Origin: Neocallimastix lanati (nom. inval.)
Lineage: Eukaryota; Neocallimastigomycota; Neocallimastigomycetes; Neocallimastigales; Neocallimastigaceae
Length of the DNA stretch: 64,000 nt
Direction: 5' to 3'
Assembly (NCBI GenBank): GCA_016946835.1
Contig: JACVTC010000091.1
Span: 687,298-751,297 of the forward strand
In this document: piece after piece, positions 12,308 through 26,766 of the stretch
Numbering within the stretch: position 1 is the stretch's first letter
Layout: each line of letters starts with the position of its first letter
Program-made: the position numbers and the translations under genes
Notes under the pieces: model-generated
Told to the model about the DNA's origin: nothing
Database searches by the model: none
The model's input: only the letters and a program-made list of their open reading frames with translations

Positions 12308-13834
12308 CAAATAACTATATATCATTATATTAATATATATACTAAAACTATATCGTACGTATAAAATTTTTTAAATAAAGCCATACATTTTTGAGATATT
12401 TTATATACAATCATAAATAAATATATAAATAATTATTATTTTAAAAGAAATAATAATATATTTTTTTCAATTAAATATTATTAAATAACTATTTCAAAAG
12501 AAATAATAAAATATTCTTTTAAAAAAGAATTATAAAAAATTATTTTTATAATTGAATATTAATAAATTATATATATAAAAAAAAGAATATTTATTATTTT
12601 AATTATTAAAAAAACAAGCCACATACAAAATACGCCATATTGCGAAATGCACTAGATTCTATTTAATTAGTTATTATTTAACCTGTTTCATGTTAGGTTT
12701 AATGATACATTAATAATACAATAACTTTTAGAATGCACCCATTTCACACTGGGAATAACCATTCTATTATATTTCACTTGAATATTATAGAAATCATATT
12801 TTAAATTATTTTGTTTGGGATCTATCAAATATAGTCACCTCCATTATTGTTGTTAATATATATATACCGGTTTGATATACGCAAATACTCGTTAAAAATA
12901 GCTAGAGTTTAAGTAATATGTTTTATGGTTTAATGGAAACCATTGATTAATATATGACTGATTAAATCTTTGTAAGTAATGTATATAATTATATAATTAT
13001 ACTATTAAATTTAATATTGTATATTCACGGAGTGGAAATAGTTTATCACAAAGTAAATTCCTTTTGAGTTTTATTTTACTCGAGATAATTCTCTTCTATC
13101 AAGTATTTTATATTTTTACAGGTTTCTTTAATTTTGAAAATTTTACCATTTCAATAATATTGCTCAGTTTTATCAGTCTTCTTTAAATTGACATAATGTA
13201 TAGCTATTGTCATAATTTAACATTCCAATTTTTTTCTTTGAATTAATATTGTATTCGGCAAAGGATTTTTTTGTTAATAATTTTTTTAAGTTTGAGGAAT
13301 TTAAGATTTTTATCAACTTTATTGATATTTTTTATGATATTTTTTTTTTTATTGTTTTTTTTTTTTTTTTTAATTTTTATTTTTTATTAAATATAAATTT
13401 TATGATAAAGTACTTAATTTACTTAATTAAAAGCTTTTTTAATAATAAATTGTGGCTTATTTATTATTTATATTACAATATGTATTATAACAATTATATT
13501 TATATTTATTTATTTATTTATTATTTATCTATTTATTTATATTATATTTTAATTATGTCTTTTTTTTTGATAATATATTAAAATATATTATAATTTTAAA
13601 TAAAAATATTTATAATAAATATTAATATTAATGTTATTCTTTTTTAATTAGTAAATAAAAATTTAAATACATTTTTTAAATTTTATTTTTATTCCTTGAA
13701 TAAATAAATAAAAAAAAAAAAAAAAAAAAAAAAAAATAATAAAATACATATAAAAATATATATTGGAACTAATTGAATTTTTAAAATTTATTTTTCTTTA
13801 AAATTCTTTTATATAGTATAATAATTAATCAAAA
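12308..13834. other. Intergenic region upstream of VPS2
   Basis: No gene supported. 12612-12760 contains CAAGCCACA...CATATTGCGAAATGCAC and GAATGCACCCATTTC, related to the small element family at 31406. About 13290-13490 is a further degenerate copy of the 198-bp LTR (ATCAACTTTATTG, TTTTATGATAAAG, AATTGTGGCTTAT, ATTACAATATG). A poly-A run at about 13711-13737 lies 100 bp before the gene. Confidence 0.55.
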
Positions 13835-14019
13835 ATGAAAAATATTTTCCATAAACCAACTTCCAAGGAAATTTTAAGAAAACAAAAAAGAGCTTTAAAC
13901 AGAGCAATCCGTGACTTAGATCGCGAACGTGTTAAGCTCGAACAACAAGAAAAACAATTAATTGTTAACATTAAAAATACAGCAAAAAAGAATCAAGTTG
14001 TAAGATATTTATTCCCAAT

Positions 14020-14070
<51 letters not shown>

Positions 14071-15260
14071 TATATTTACATTTCAAATTAATTAAAAAAA
14101 ATAAATTTTAATATTTCAAAATTTATTATTTTTTATCGACGAAGTTATATATTTTTACCTTTTTACTTTTTATGTTTAAAATTATTTTATTATAAAAAAG
14201 AAAATAATAATAATAGTAAATCAAATATCAATAACATCAAAAGCAAATACAATAATAATATTAATAATTAATAATAAATGAAATACAAGTATTAAAATTA
14301 TAAATATATAAATTATAAATAAATAAAAAAACTAATAATATGATGAACAAAGGGTGCTTGTAAAATTATGGCAAAGGATTTGGTCAGAACAAGACGTTAT
14401 ATTCAAAAGTTTTATGAAATGAAAACACAACTTCAAGCTGTTTCATTAAGAATCCAGGTAAAAATGAATTTATTTTTTTTATATTATAGGAAAATATTAT
14501 TAAGATTATTAAGATATTGTAATACTAGCAGACAAAATATATCTATTCACTTATTTATTTTTTAATATTTATATTTATTATTATTATATATATAACTATA
14601 TATAATAATATATATACTTTTAATATTTAATATATGTAAATAAGACCTTACAATCTAATCAAACTATGGCTGAAGCTATGAAGGGTGTTTCATCTGTAAA
14701 ATTAATATTATTATTTTATAATTTATTTCTTAGTCTAATAATAATTAATAATCAAAATTAAGGATAATATTTTATAATAAGTATTAATTCTGATAAATAT
14801 ACTTTAATAATTATAAATATTAATATCTTTTTTAAAATTAGGCTATGAAATCTATGAATAAACAAATTAATTTACCTCAAATTAACAAAATTATGATGAA
14901 CTTCGAAAAAGAAAGTGAATTAATGGATATTAAAGAAGAAATGGTAAATGATGCAATTGATAATGTTATGGAAGAAGAAGATGATGAAGAAGAAAGTGAA
15001 AACATTGTAAACCAAATCTTTGATGAGATTGGTATCTCACTTAATCAAGAAGTAATGAATCATTTTATTATATAAATAATAGAAAATATTTTTTTTAATA
15101 ATATTTTAATTTTTATGATTATTTTATTAATTTTCTTCTATTAAATTTATAATTTTTTTTTAAGTTGGTTGATACTCCACAAACCTCACTTAAGGTTTCT
15201 AATACGGTTGACGAAGATCAAGCTTTACGTAACCGTTTAGACAATTTACGTAGAGAATAG
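13835..15260 (+). CDS. VPS2: ESCRT-III subunit Vps2 / CHMP2
   Basis: Five exons, all phase 0: 13835-13999, 14353-14457, 14645-14695, 14842-15051, 15165-15260. They give 208 residues, the usual length for the family. The product starts MKNIFHKPTSKEILRKQKR and has the hallmark basic helix RALNRAIRDLDRERVKLEQQ. It continues with IMAKDLVRTRRYIQKF, LQAVSLRIQ, TMAEAMKGV, LPQINKIMMNFEKE and an acidic EEEDDEEESE stretch. It ends in a MIM1 motif (QALRNRLDNLRRE) that binds the MIT domain of Vps4. Vps2 caps Snf7/Vps24 filaments on endosomes, drives multivesicular-body scission and recruits the Vps4 ATPase. Intron 1 contains a poly-T run of about 46. No lesion seen. Confidence 0.95.
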
Positions 15261-15921
15261 ATAAAATAAAAAAATTATGTTTTGAAAAACAAATAGTAAA
15301 AAAAAAAAATAATATTCAAAAGTTAAAAAAAATAATAATAAATTATAAAAACAATAAAGATTAATTATATTGAATATATATATTATAAATATATATTATA
15401 TATTTATAAATAATTATAAATAATATTTATAATATAAAAAAATAATTATGCAGATTTTACAATAAAATATACTAAAGAAAAATAAAATATTTTTGATTAA
15501 TAGTAAAAAAAAAAAAAAAAAGAATTTATATTCTTTAATTCTTATAAAATATATTAAATATATATCATTAACAACTGATTTAGGTTTAATAAAAATTATT
15601 AATTATTATAGAAATAATGTTTATAAAAAAGGTTACACACGAAGAATAATCGAATATTTTAATTGGAAAGTTTATTTATATTATTTTTTATCTTATTTTT
15701 TTTTTATTATGAGAAATGAATAAATTCAAAAGATAAAAAATCTCAATAAGGAGCAAGTGAAAAGTGGTAGATGTGCCACATTTTAACACGTGATCTTAAT
15801 ATATATTGTCATGATTAAATTCCTTATTAAAGTCATATATTTCATTTTATTGTAAATTCTTATAAACGGTTAATTATATTTTCTATTATTATAAATTCAT
15901 TATCTTTATTTTATTTTATTA

Positions 15922-15952
<31 letters not shown>

Positions 15953-16670
15953 ATTTTTTTATTTTTTTATTTTATTTTTTTTTTTTTTTCAAATTTATTT
16001 AGTTGAAAATTAAAAAATATACTATTAAAACTGGATAAGAAAAAATATTTAGTACTACATAAATTTATAATATATTAATATTTATTTTATTATAATTTCT
16101 TTTTTTTTTTTTTTTTTTTTTAAATTTATATTATTAAAATAATTTTTACTGTTATTGTATATCTTCAAAAAAATAAATAAATTAATAAATTATTCTTTAA
16201 ATTTGATTATTTTTTAATTAATTTTATTAATTATTTAAGATAAATTTTTTAATTTTTTTTAATTACTATTATTCCGTTTAATTTATACTTTTTATTTATT
16301 ATTATTACTACTATGTTTTAAATTTTTTTTATTTTAGTATATAATTATTTTTTTATTTTTTTTATTTCATTATTTCATTATTTCTAACTTTTATTTTATT
16401 TTATTTTATTTTATTATTTTTTTTTATTTAAAAAAAAAAATTTATTATATATATTAATAATATGGATTATTAAAGCTGTTAATAATAATAATAATAATAT
16501 AAAAATTTTTTAAAAAAAGATAAGATAAAATAAAATAAATAAAAATAAAATAATATAAAATAAAATAAAATAAATATAAAATAAAATAAAATAAAATATA
16601 AATTGAAATAAAAATAAAAATAAATAAATAAATAAAATAAAAGTGTTATAATAAAACTTGAAAATTAAAA
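15261..16670. other. AT-rich gap between convergent VPS2 and the PH-domain gene
   Basis: No gene. A less repetitive patch at about 15720-15860 (CAATAAGGAGCAAGTG, GATGTGCCACATTTTAACACGTGATC) includes the E-box-like CACGTG but no other recognisable signal. The 76-codon ORF at 15493-15723 lacks any family feature and has homopolymer composition. From 15900 on the DNA is T/A homopolymers. Confidence 0.6.
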
Positions 16671-19600
16671 TTATTGTTTAATTCTTAAATTGTGCCATAC
16701 ATCTTTTGAATCAGATGGAGGTTCTAAAATATTTTTAGATTTTTTCCATGGTCTTAAAGTAAAGCCATTATCAATCATTATATTTTCTAAATTTTTTAGT
16801 GATGGTTGTTTACCATTAGCTTTCTTTGCTAATTCTAGTTTATTCCACCAATTAATAAATGTATTATAGAGCTCCTCTTGAGTAACTTGGAATTTTGGTT
16901 TCATTTCTATACATTCTTCCATAAATTGATCAAAACAATCTTCTAATTCTTCTAATATTTCTGGACTTAATCCATCTTCTATTGAAGTATTATTTAATTT
17001 AGTTTCCGATGTTTGAACATCTTTCATTACTAATTTATCATTTTCACTAGAAGAACTACTATCTGAATCATCTTTTTTATGTGACTTTTTACTACTCTTT
17101 TTCTTATGTGATTTTTTATTACTCTTATCCTTTGATCTATCTTTATCACGATGACGACGATGACGACGTCTTCTATGACTATAATCAGAGGAATAACTTG
17201 TGTCAGTATCTTCAGATGAAGAGTAAGAAGAATCACTACTACTTCTACGGCGGCGATGACGTTTACTATGTTTATCTCTATTTCTATGACGATGATAACG
17301 ACGATTACTTGAATAATTATCATCACTATCTGAATAACTGTATCGACGACCACTACCCGGAGTAACATTGCCTAATGCCGGTGATGAATACATTCTATTA
17401 TACATATTTGGATTAAAACTATTTACATAAGAACCATAAGGATTTACTACATTTTGTGGAGGTTGATGTCTATAGTAATTATCTGTTCTTCCTGATTGTG
17501 GTGGATAATGAGAAGAATGCATATATTTATTATTACGTCTATGACCATCGTCTGAACTTGAACTTGAGCTTATACTTGAATCATCCGAATTTGTTTCAAA
17601 ATAACGTTTTGCTTTCTTAATATCTTCAAATTCACCACCTGCAGAAGATTTTCCTTTCTTTTTTTCAGAAATCATACCCTCAACATTTGAATTCTTTTCT
17701 ATATTAAATATAGAAGAGTTTTCCTTATTTAATGATTTATTAGACTTCTTTTTCTTTGATTTTCTCTTGGAATCAGAATCAGATTCTGTTCCACTTTCTG
17801 ATTCAGATTCTGTTTCAGATTCTGTTTCAGATTCTGAAGAGGACGTTGTCTCACTTTCTGTTGAATCACTTTCAGATTCTAAACGCTTCTTATTTTTTTT
17901 ATACTTCTTTTTAGAATTAGCAATATTGCCTAATGGTTCATCTTCATTATCAGAATCACTATAATTCTTAACTAAATTATTAATATTTGATGGGAAAGAT
18001 TTTGACATTCTCATATTATGTTCATTCTTTCTTTCATACTGACGCTGCCTTTCCTTTTCTCTTTCTTTTTCTAACCAACTTTTAGCCAAATTATCTCTTT
18101 CATGAATGTTCAATGTATCATCAAATTCGTAATCTAAATGACGTGGAACCGCTGGATTTGGTATAACTGTACTTTGAGGTGGAGGTACTCCATATAAGGA
18201 TGCTGGAGGAACTGGTGGATAGAAACCAGGTTGTCCAAAGTTCATCATTGGATTTTGTATCATTGAGTTACGAATCAATGGAGGCTGAAGTAATGGAGGG
18301 CGTATTAAAGGATTATTTATCACTTGAGGTGGAGGAAATATCGATTGACGATTTAATAATGCTTGATTTTGCATTGATAAATGAGGATTAGATTGAACTC
18401 CTCCACTTTTTTGAAGATAGGACGGAATATGTTCTTGAGGAGGTGGAGGTTTATATAATCCCATTTTCTTTAATATTTCTTTTTCACGCGCACGACGATC
18501 TAATTCACCAACTAAACCTCCTTCAAGTTTTGGTTTTTTTGAATCTTTATTTACAGTACCAAGTAAAGGACCAGTATGAACAGTACCATATTCTTCTCTA
18601 ATTTTTTGTTGTTGTTCTTCTAAAATTTTCCTTTGGGCATTAACTTTTTCTCTCTGTGCCATTAAGGAATTTGGAGCGAATAGTTGGAAAGAAGTTGGTG
18701 GTTGATTTTGTTCACCATCTTCTTTATGTTGTTGTAATTGTAATTGAAGATTTGCTAATTCAGCTGGGGTTAAAGTAGATTCACCCTTTAACACGCTCAT
18801 TCTTTGACTTTGCAAAAGTTTTGAGAATTCTTCACTTGTTGGATCTATACCTTGAAACATATTGATTGCATCTCTTATAGGAATTTGATTATATTCATTT
18901 GTTTCATAATTATTTTGCATACGAGCATTAGCTAATGGTATATCATCAGATGAAACACTTTCATCATCATCATCATCATCTTCTTCTTCATCACTCTCCA
19001 TATCTGCTTGTTCTTGAAGTTTCTGTGCCATATTATATTGTTCGGTATCAACAAGTTGATAGCTATAACTCCAAGATATAACTTGTTCACCATCTTCGGA
19101 AAGAATTGGTTGTGCAACTAGAGCATATTGTTTACCCGGTGGAGGTGGAGTAGAAGGCATTTCTGGTGGTTCAATCATACCATTCTCCTCTGATTCATCT
19201 GATTCATCTTCCTCCTTAATTTCTGCAAATTGATCAATAGAAAGAGCGGCAACAGCATCAGCTGCATCCATAACAAGTGATTCAAATTCTGAAGGTGCGT
19301 ATTTTTTTGTTTTTCCTTCTTCATCAGTAGGAACAGTTGTAACACTTCTGTCACCATCTAATTTCTCTAAATTATTAGTAGCTGGTGTTGATTCGGCAAT
19401 AGCTGGTGAAGAGGAACTAATGAAAGAAGTTTGGCCATTATTAAATAAAGAAGGTGTTGCACTACTTGAAGATAATTTTAATTCTTTATTATTTTCAATA
19501 TTTGGTGATTTTTGATTTACAAGATAAGGTGATTTAATTGGCGATTTAATTGGTGATTTTGACAAATTAGCAACATCAATACCTGTTGCAGCCAATGTCA

Positions 19601-22408
19601 TACCAACTGGTAATTCATTATCTGATTCTGATTCTGACTCTGACTCTGTGTCTGATTCCGATTCTGATTCTGAATTATCACGTGGTTGTGTTTCTTGTTT
19701 AATTTCGGCCTCCTTAGATTTTTGATTATTTATATCAGTATTGACTTTTTCATTATTACCTTTATTATTTGGAAACTTATGAGATTCATCATTATTACTA
19801 GCTGATATATTAGATATATCAGCAATAACAGGAGATTTCTTAGATGCTTTAGAAGGACTAGTAGGACTAACAAACGGTTTATCATCATTAAAGTCCTCAA
19901 GTATATTTTCTATATTAGTTTCTTCTATTTTTGTGTTTTCTTTTGATTCTTGTTCATTAAGAGTTGTATTTTCATGAGTATTTTCATTTACTATTGTTTC
20001 AGAATTGAAAGTCTTATTAATTTCTTTTTCAATATCAATAGGACTGGTACTATTGAAGTCAAGAATAGGCATATTTAATCCAAGATAATTTTTAGTTTTA
20101 TTATTTTCACTTGGTAACAAATTTGAAGAATTTAGTGTTGTATTTACTGTTGATTTTTCCTTATTAGTGTCCTTAATTACACTATTCTTCTTTATACTTG
20201 AAATTTTCTTTTCAATTTCTTTTCTTTCTTTAATACATTTGCAACGAATTGACTCTTCAACTTCATCTCTAAAATACTGAAGATTTAAATTTTGCCTTGC
20301 ATCACGTTTCAATGCCAAAATCTGAGAATATTTCACTTTAGTCATAATATTAGACATTTCATTAATATTAATATTATGTACTTCTGGAAGTGATAGGTAA
20401 AGAAGACCCCAAGTTCTAATATCAAGTTCATCTGAATTATCATCGATAGGTTTAGAGTTATAATTTTTCGAAAAAATACCAATATTAGAAGAATCATCTT
20501 CACCTGGATTACCCATAGACATATTTTTTATATTTTCAATATCAACTTTGCTAACATATGTAGGATCAATAATAAAATTATACTTATCGTTTATTGGGAC
20601 ACTAGAAATAATATGTTGCTTGCTCTTACCTGCTAAACCTGCAGGTGAAAGCTGAAATGTGCCAAGAGAACAAATAACACACTTTACCAATTCTTTTAAG
20701 GTTGGTAACATAAAGAGAACAAATGAAGCATCTGATCGATTTTCAAGCTGTGCTTTCATTTTCCCATTAGCAGCAATTACTTCACCTTCAATCTTTATTA
20801 CACCTCCTGCACCTGATTCAACGATTTCTGGTTTTTCAGGCCAAACTGCATAAATTTGGAATGCATTTGTTACTTCCATAACTGGTTTATTCTTTTTTAC
20901 ATCTTTTTTATCTTCATAAAATAGTATATTTCCTGCATTACTTAAAAAGCTACCTTCTTCAAGTGACGAAGCAGATGAAGAAAATTGAGAATAAAGACTA
21001 TTTTCACTTTTATTACTGTGTTGTTTATTCTTTTTTTTTAAAAATTTTTTAGCTACTGATTGAAATTCAGACATACCGCTAGTAGAATTTGTTGATGTAT
21101 TAGTACTTTGTTTTGAACTTATTACTATCCAATACCGTTTCCACTCTGTAGCATAATTAATTCTAGCTTGAATATATCCTTCATAATGAACATTCTTATA
21201 ATCAGATGGTGTAATCGGTTGTATTAATGCATTTGGCAATTCTAATGGGTTATATTCATAAGAATACCAAGTATTAAAGAAGCATGAACGTTTTAATAAA
21301 CGATATGTATACAATTCATTTAATTTAGATTGTTCAAAGCATGAAAGTCGAATAGCCACAACCCAACTATTTGCTAAATAAGAAGTAGATGTTGCTAAAG
21401 TAAATAGATTTAAACCAGCTGTAGAAAGAGTTAAAAAATTATTGTAAGGAAAAGGAGGTTGCTCGTCTACAGTATAATTGATAAGATCAACTACAGAATC
21501 TGAAATATTAATATATTTTGTTTCTTGACTATCTTTTATTTTTTTAACTGTATCTGGATGAGGAACAAGTTCTGTTTGAATAATATGTTTAACTTTACTA
21601 GAATTCTTATCTTCAGTACTAAGATAATCGTTTTCTTCTGTAACTCTCCAGAATTTCAAAACAGGTCCCCAAAGTTCCACCCACCATTTAGTCCATAAAG
21701 GACCAGATACAGTTGGAAATGGTTTTCCATCAGGTTGAAAATCATTTCTCTTATAAAGTAAACCTGATATATATAACTTTTCTGAATATGTATGAAAATA
21801 TTTCTCTATAGAACGTATATCTTCTTTTTCTAAATTTTCTATATCATAAAGTGTTGAACATGTAGCTGATGATTTCAATCCTGATAAAGGCGTTTTTTCT
21901 GATGCGGAATTTGTTATTTCTTTACCATTTAATGTAACTGAAGCTTTTGTATCAATATTTAATTGAGAATGAGTAATAGGATCGTCATTTGTACTTGAAG
22001 GTGACAATGGAGTTGCATTATTCTTAGTGGTAATAGATGGTTCTTCAAATATAAAATCTTTAAATATAGGGGAATTCAATAATTCTTTCGTTTCTTCGGA
22101 AAGAATTGGTGAAATTTGTTTTTCTTTAATAATTCAAAAATAAAAAAAATACATAAAATCAATTTATTTATTATTTATTTATTGTTTCATTTAAATTTTT
22201 AAATTAATTTTGAAATTATTTTATTATTTGTTTTATGTTTTATAATAAGGGCGTTTTTAAAATTATTATAATTTTAATAAAATTATAATAGATTTAACAA
22301 AACAAAATTTAGATATATTTTTATAGAAATATTTTAAAATTAATAAGCTTATAGAATATATATATTATTAAATTTATTCTAAAATTATAAATATGTACCT
22401 TCTTGCAT
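16671..22408 (-). CDS. Skg3/Caf120-type PH-domain protein with SR-like and acidic regions
   Basis: A continuous frame runs down from 22134. A proposed 10-nt first exon (22408-22399, ATG CAA GAA G) joined to 22123-16671 restores an ATG start in phase and gives 1820 residues; splicing here is inference. Numbering from a leucine codon at 22079, residues ~97-323 match the fungal Skg3/Caf120 PH region: YISGLLYKRND, WTKWWVELWGPVLKFW, KYINISDS, FLTLSTAG, WVVAIRLSCFEQSKLNELYT, EGYIQARINYATEWKRYWIV. The centre is disordered, with Ser-Glu-Asp tracts, PP-rich stretches and a coiled Q/E region. About 1560-1690 is Arg/Ser/His-rich like splicing-factor RS domains. The last ~100 residues fold differently (FMEECIEMKPKFQVTQEELY, NGFTLRPWKKSK, WHNLRIKQ). 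In yeast, Caf120 associates with CCR4-NOT and Skg3 is a cortical protein; the role here is unknown. Confidence 0.85.
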
Positions 22409-23509
22409 TCTAAATAATACACTTCAGTATTATTTTGAAATTAAATATATTGTTAAAAATATTAAATATTAATAATATTATAAATTTTATTAACAATTTT
22501 ATTACATTTACAAATACCTATTTTTATGTTTAAATCTTATTACCTTTTATTAAAAAATTGTTCTATCAAAAACTATATTTAATTAATTTATATATAAATT
22601 TCAAAATCAAAAACTTCTTTATAATTTTTAATTAAAATTTCTTGCTCTTCACTTTCTATACATTATATTGAATGATTTATCTATTTTCAAAAAAAATAAT
22701 TAAAACAATAATTAAAAATATTATTTACTGTATATTAATATAAAAATGAATTAAAATTATTTATATTCCAATATTATTAAAATCTTATCAATTTCAATGA
22801 TAATTTATGATAAATAAAGCAAATTATTAATTATTACAAAATTGATTTATATTTAATAATAATGCATATATATTATAGTTTTTCTTTTACATATTTCTAA
22901 TAGCTATTAATCTTTATTATAATTTTCAAGATTTTATTCTACTTTTCCTATTTTTATTATTTTTAATAATTCTTATTATTACAATTAAAATTGTCATTAT
23001 TTTAATTCAATAACTATTCTTTCATCTTAAAGACTTTATAAAAAATATTAAAAGTATTAATAATATTGACAAATTTATAATTTATAATATCTTTTTTTTT
23101 AATTCTTCTTTTTTGCTCTTTTTTTTTTTAAAAAAATAAAAATAAAAAATAACTTTTTTCCATAATTGTTACTAATTATTTTATTAAATTATATATAAAT
23201 CATTTATATATTTTAATTCTTCGTCTCTTTTATTATATTATTATTTGATTCATATATATTTAAAGATTTTATTTAATAAAATTATAAAATTAAATTTTTA
23301 TATTCTTAATTATTCATTATATTCAATTTTATTAAGTCTTAAAGTTTATTAATCCTTTTAAAAATTAAATTAAATATATTACTGTATATACTAATAACTA
23401 AATAAACTTTGATTATACTTACTAAAAACAGTAGTTATATTTACTAAAACAGTAGTCCCTTTTTATTATATTATTATTTTACTTTCTATTTTTTGTTTTT
23501 GTTTTTGTT

Positions 23510-23511
<2 letters not shown>

Positions 23512-23571
<60 letters not shown>
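23512..23571. repeat. Poly-T tract (~60 bp)
   Basis: One of the longest uninterrupted T runs in the window. It is followed by T-rich DNA with (TTTTTA)n at 23745-23810. Confidence 0.85.
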
Positions 23572-23574
<3 letters not shown>

Positions 23575-24408
23575 TCTTTAATTGATGTTATATTTTTTGT
23601 TTGTTTGTTTTTTATTTTATTTTTTATTTTTTTTAGTTTCTTATTTTTTGGTTTCTCTTGATTTTCCTTTTTTCTGTTTTTGTTTTTATTTCGTTTCGTT
23701 TTATTTTTATTTTTATTTTTATTATTTTTTTTTATTATTTTTTTTTTTTATTTTTATTTTTATTTTTATTTTTATTTTTATTTTTATTTTTATTTTTATT
23801 TTTATTTTTATTATTATTATTATTATAAAAGCGATTTAAAATTAAATAAAATAAAAATAAAATACAAGAAAAGAAAAGAAAAACCGAGAAAAAAAAATAA
23901 AATAAAATAAAATAACTATAAATTATAAATTAAAAATAATAATAATAATAATATTATTATCATTATATAATTAAAAAAAAAGATTTTATTTTATTTTATT
24001 CAAAAACAATAAAGAAAAAAAAAAAAAAAAAAAGAGAGAAAGAAAAATGATTAAATAAATAAATAAAATATTAATAAGCTGAAAAGGTTATATATTAATT
24101 TTGTAAGCAATACAATTAATATATATTATATAATATATCATGAAATAAATAAATTCCATTATTAAATTATTATTACATACATAATTACAACATATAAATA
24201 TTTTATATTTTGATTAAATAAAAAGATAATTGTTAATAGTTTATTTTATTTAATCTTTAAATTTCAAAATTTTTTAGTTATTATTTCATAAATAATTGAA
24301 TTTCCAATTACGAAAGAATAATATATATTTAATATAATGTAATATAAGCCATATACATTTATATCTAAATTTTGCAACATAATTTGTGAAACTAAACAAG
24401 ATTTATTT

Positions 24409-24411
<3 letters not shown>

Positions 24412-24458
<47 letters not shown>

Positions 24459-24466
24459 TAATAATA

Positions 24467-24533
<67 letters not shown>
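24412..24533. repeat. (TAA)n microsatellite
   Basis: About 40 TAA units interrupted twice by ATAAATAA slips. Confidence 0.85.
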
Positions 24534-24535
<2 letters not shown>

Positions 24536-26766
24536 TAATTAACTTTTTTAATAATTATTATTATCATTTAAAATAATAAATTTTATTTTAAGCAATTTCA
24601 AAAGATAAAAAGATATAAACTATTTTCAATTTTTGTAACACTTTTACTCATCCTAATAATTTATGTAACATTAAAATAAAAATAAAAAAAAAAGGGATAT
24701 GATATTTCAAAATAATTAATTATATATTTAATTATTAACATTTAAAAGATAAATAAATAATTATTTATTTATTTGTTCGTTTTTTTGTTTATTTATTTTT
24801 GTAGTTTTTGAATCATTTATTTAAATAAGAAATTATAAATTTAAAATATTACTAAAAACTAGAATAATTCACAAATAAATTTATTTATTTATTTATCTAT
24901 TTATTTATCTATTTAATTATCTATTTATTTACATATTTATATATATACTTATTTGTTTATTTGTTTGTTTATTTATTTATTTTTATTGAATCATTTATTT
25001 AAATATTATACTTTAAATTTTTTATTTGATAGTAAATAAAAAATTAAATAAATAATAAATTTAAACTTACATTTATAAAATAAACAATATAAGAGTATAT
25101 TCAAAAATAAATATATAATACAATTATATCATGATAATGTATTAAATATTTAATTTTTTGTAATAATAATTTAAGCAAATTCATACTTTTTTTTTATACT
25201 ATTACAAATTAATAATTATATGAAATCTTTAATAAATTAAAACTTAATGTATAAAAAATTTGAACATAATAGTTTTAAATTACAATATATTATTAATTAT
25301 TTAATAAAATAATGACTTAATTATATAATAAATATAAATTCATAAAATAAATTAAATTGAAAATTTCATTGATTTAAATGTAAAGGGAGAATATTAATAA
25401 AAACAAAAATAGTAAATATTGATTAATGTATCAAATATTTAGTTTTATTTATTATCAGCCATAACTATATTTAAATAAGTATAATTATTTATATATTATT
25501 TATTTATTTATTATTTATATATTAATTATTTATTTATTTATCCATTTATTTAATGATTTATTGATTGATTGATTGATTATTGATTGATTATAAATTATTG
25601 ATTTTAAAAATTAGTAAAATCAAAATTAGTTTAGCAGTTTAGCACTATTTTGTTAAAAAGTTAAAAGAGTAAAGATTTTCATGAAAATGTTTAAATTATT
25701 ATATACTACATGATTAATAACATTATTAACAATATTATATATATATATTATTTATATTATACATATTATATATATTATTTGTAATATTTATATTATTGTT
25801 TTTGTAAAAAAAAAAAAAAAAGAAAAAAAAAAAGTAAATATTATATATTTATTTATTTATTTATTTATTAATCACATAAATATTTATTAATTAATTCCTT
25901 ATTATTTATTAGGAATTAAATGTAATTAAATTATTTTTGCTTTTATCATATACTTTACATTTATTATAATGATATAATTTATAATATTTATGGACATGAA
26001 TATTATCATTTTTAATTATACCACAAAGAAAATTCAATTTTTAATTCTATAGTATTGATTAAAAATGCTAATTCATTTACACTTAAAAGTTTCAAAACTT
26101 TAATATATGAGCACTAAAATAATTTAAACTTTCCATTTATATTTAAAACTTTTTTGTAAAAATATCATATCATATATATAATAATTCTATTTGCTATAAT
26201 ATGATGATAATACAAATAATTGTTGATAATTTGACCAAACTTTATTTCCTTATTGATATTTGAATTACAATTTTGATACAAATTAATTTCTGCTTTTTTT
26301 ATTAAAAGAATATGATAATTTTTTTTTTTTTTTTTTTTTTTTTTCACGATTACATAATAACATAACCATAAATAAATATATTTTTAAGTGGAAGTTATAT
26401 ATATAAATATATTCTCGTTGTAATATATCAAAAAAAAAAAAAAAAAATTTTTAATTTTATTTATTTCCCATAGTATGCTTTGAAGAAATTATTTAATTTT
26501 TTAAAATTAGTTTAATAAAAATTTTTTTTATCAAACTAATAAAATCAAAAAGTAATTCAATTAAAATAACTTTCTTCACATAATATTTATTAAGATCATA
26601 TCTTTTTTTTTTTTTTTTTTTATTTTTGTTATTTTTTTTTTTTTTTAATTAAATTTTTATTTTTTCACATAGAAAAAAATATTTTAATAAAAAAAAAGTT
26701 ATAATTTGGTATTTCAATAATAATGAAAGAAAAAATAATCAATTTAATAGGCAGTTATTATAAGTA

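Larger units (their letters stand above)
22409..26766. other. 4.3-kb gene-free AT-rich region
   Basis: No coding or RNA gene is supported. Contents: probable promoter and 5' UTR of the PH-domain gene; a poly-T run at 23512-23571; (TTTTTA)n at about 23745-23810; a broken (TAA)n run at 24412-24533; ATTT-based tetranucleotide repeats at 24770-24990 and 25490-25600; GATT repeats near 25560-25590; poly-A at about 25806-25835; poly-T at 26320-26343 and 26604-26646. The ORFs seen here translate these repeats. Confidence 0.7.

Noticed and set aside
13249..13581. 110-codon F/I/Y-rich ORF
   Set aside because: Homopolymer T translation over a degenerate LTR; no domain.
15493..15723. 76-codon ORF downstream of VPS2
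   Set aside because: Only K/Y/I/L residues, no recognisable motif, lies in AT-rich 3' intergenic DNA.
17030..17368. 112-codon ORF inside the PH-domain gene
   Set aside because: Alternative frame of the Arg/Ser repeat region of the real gene.
22079..22079. TTG as start of the PH-domain protein
   Set aside because: Fungal nuclear genes start at ATG; the frame is open further upstream and an ATG exon splices in phase.
23582..23910. Two overlapping ORFs of F/Y/I repeats
   Set aside because: Frames of a (TTTTTA)n repeat; apparent membrane segments are artefacts of T-rich DNA.
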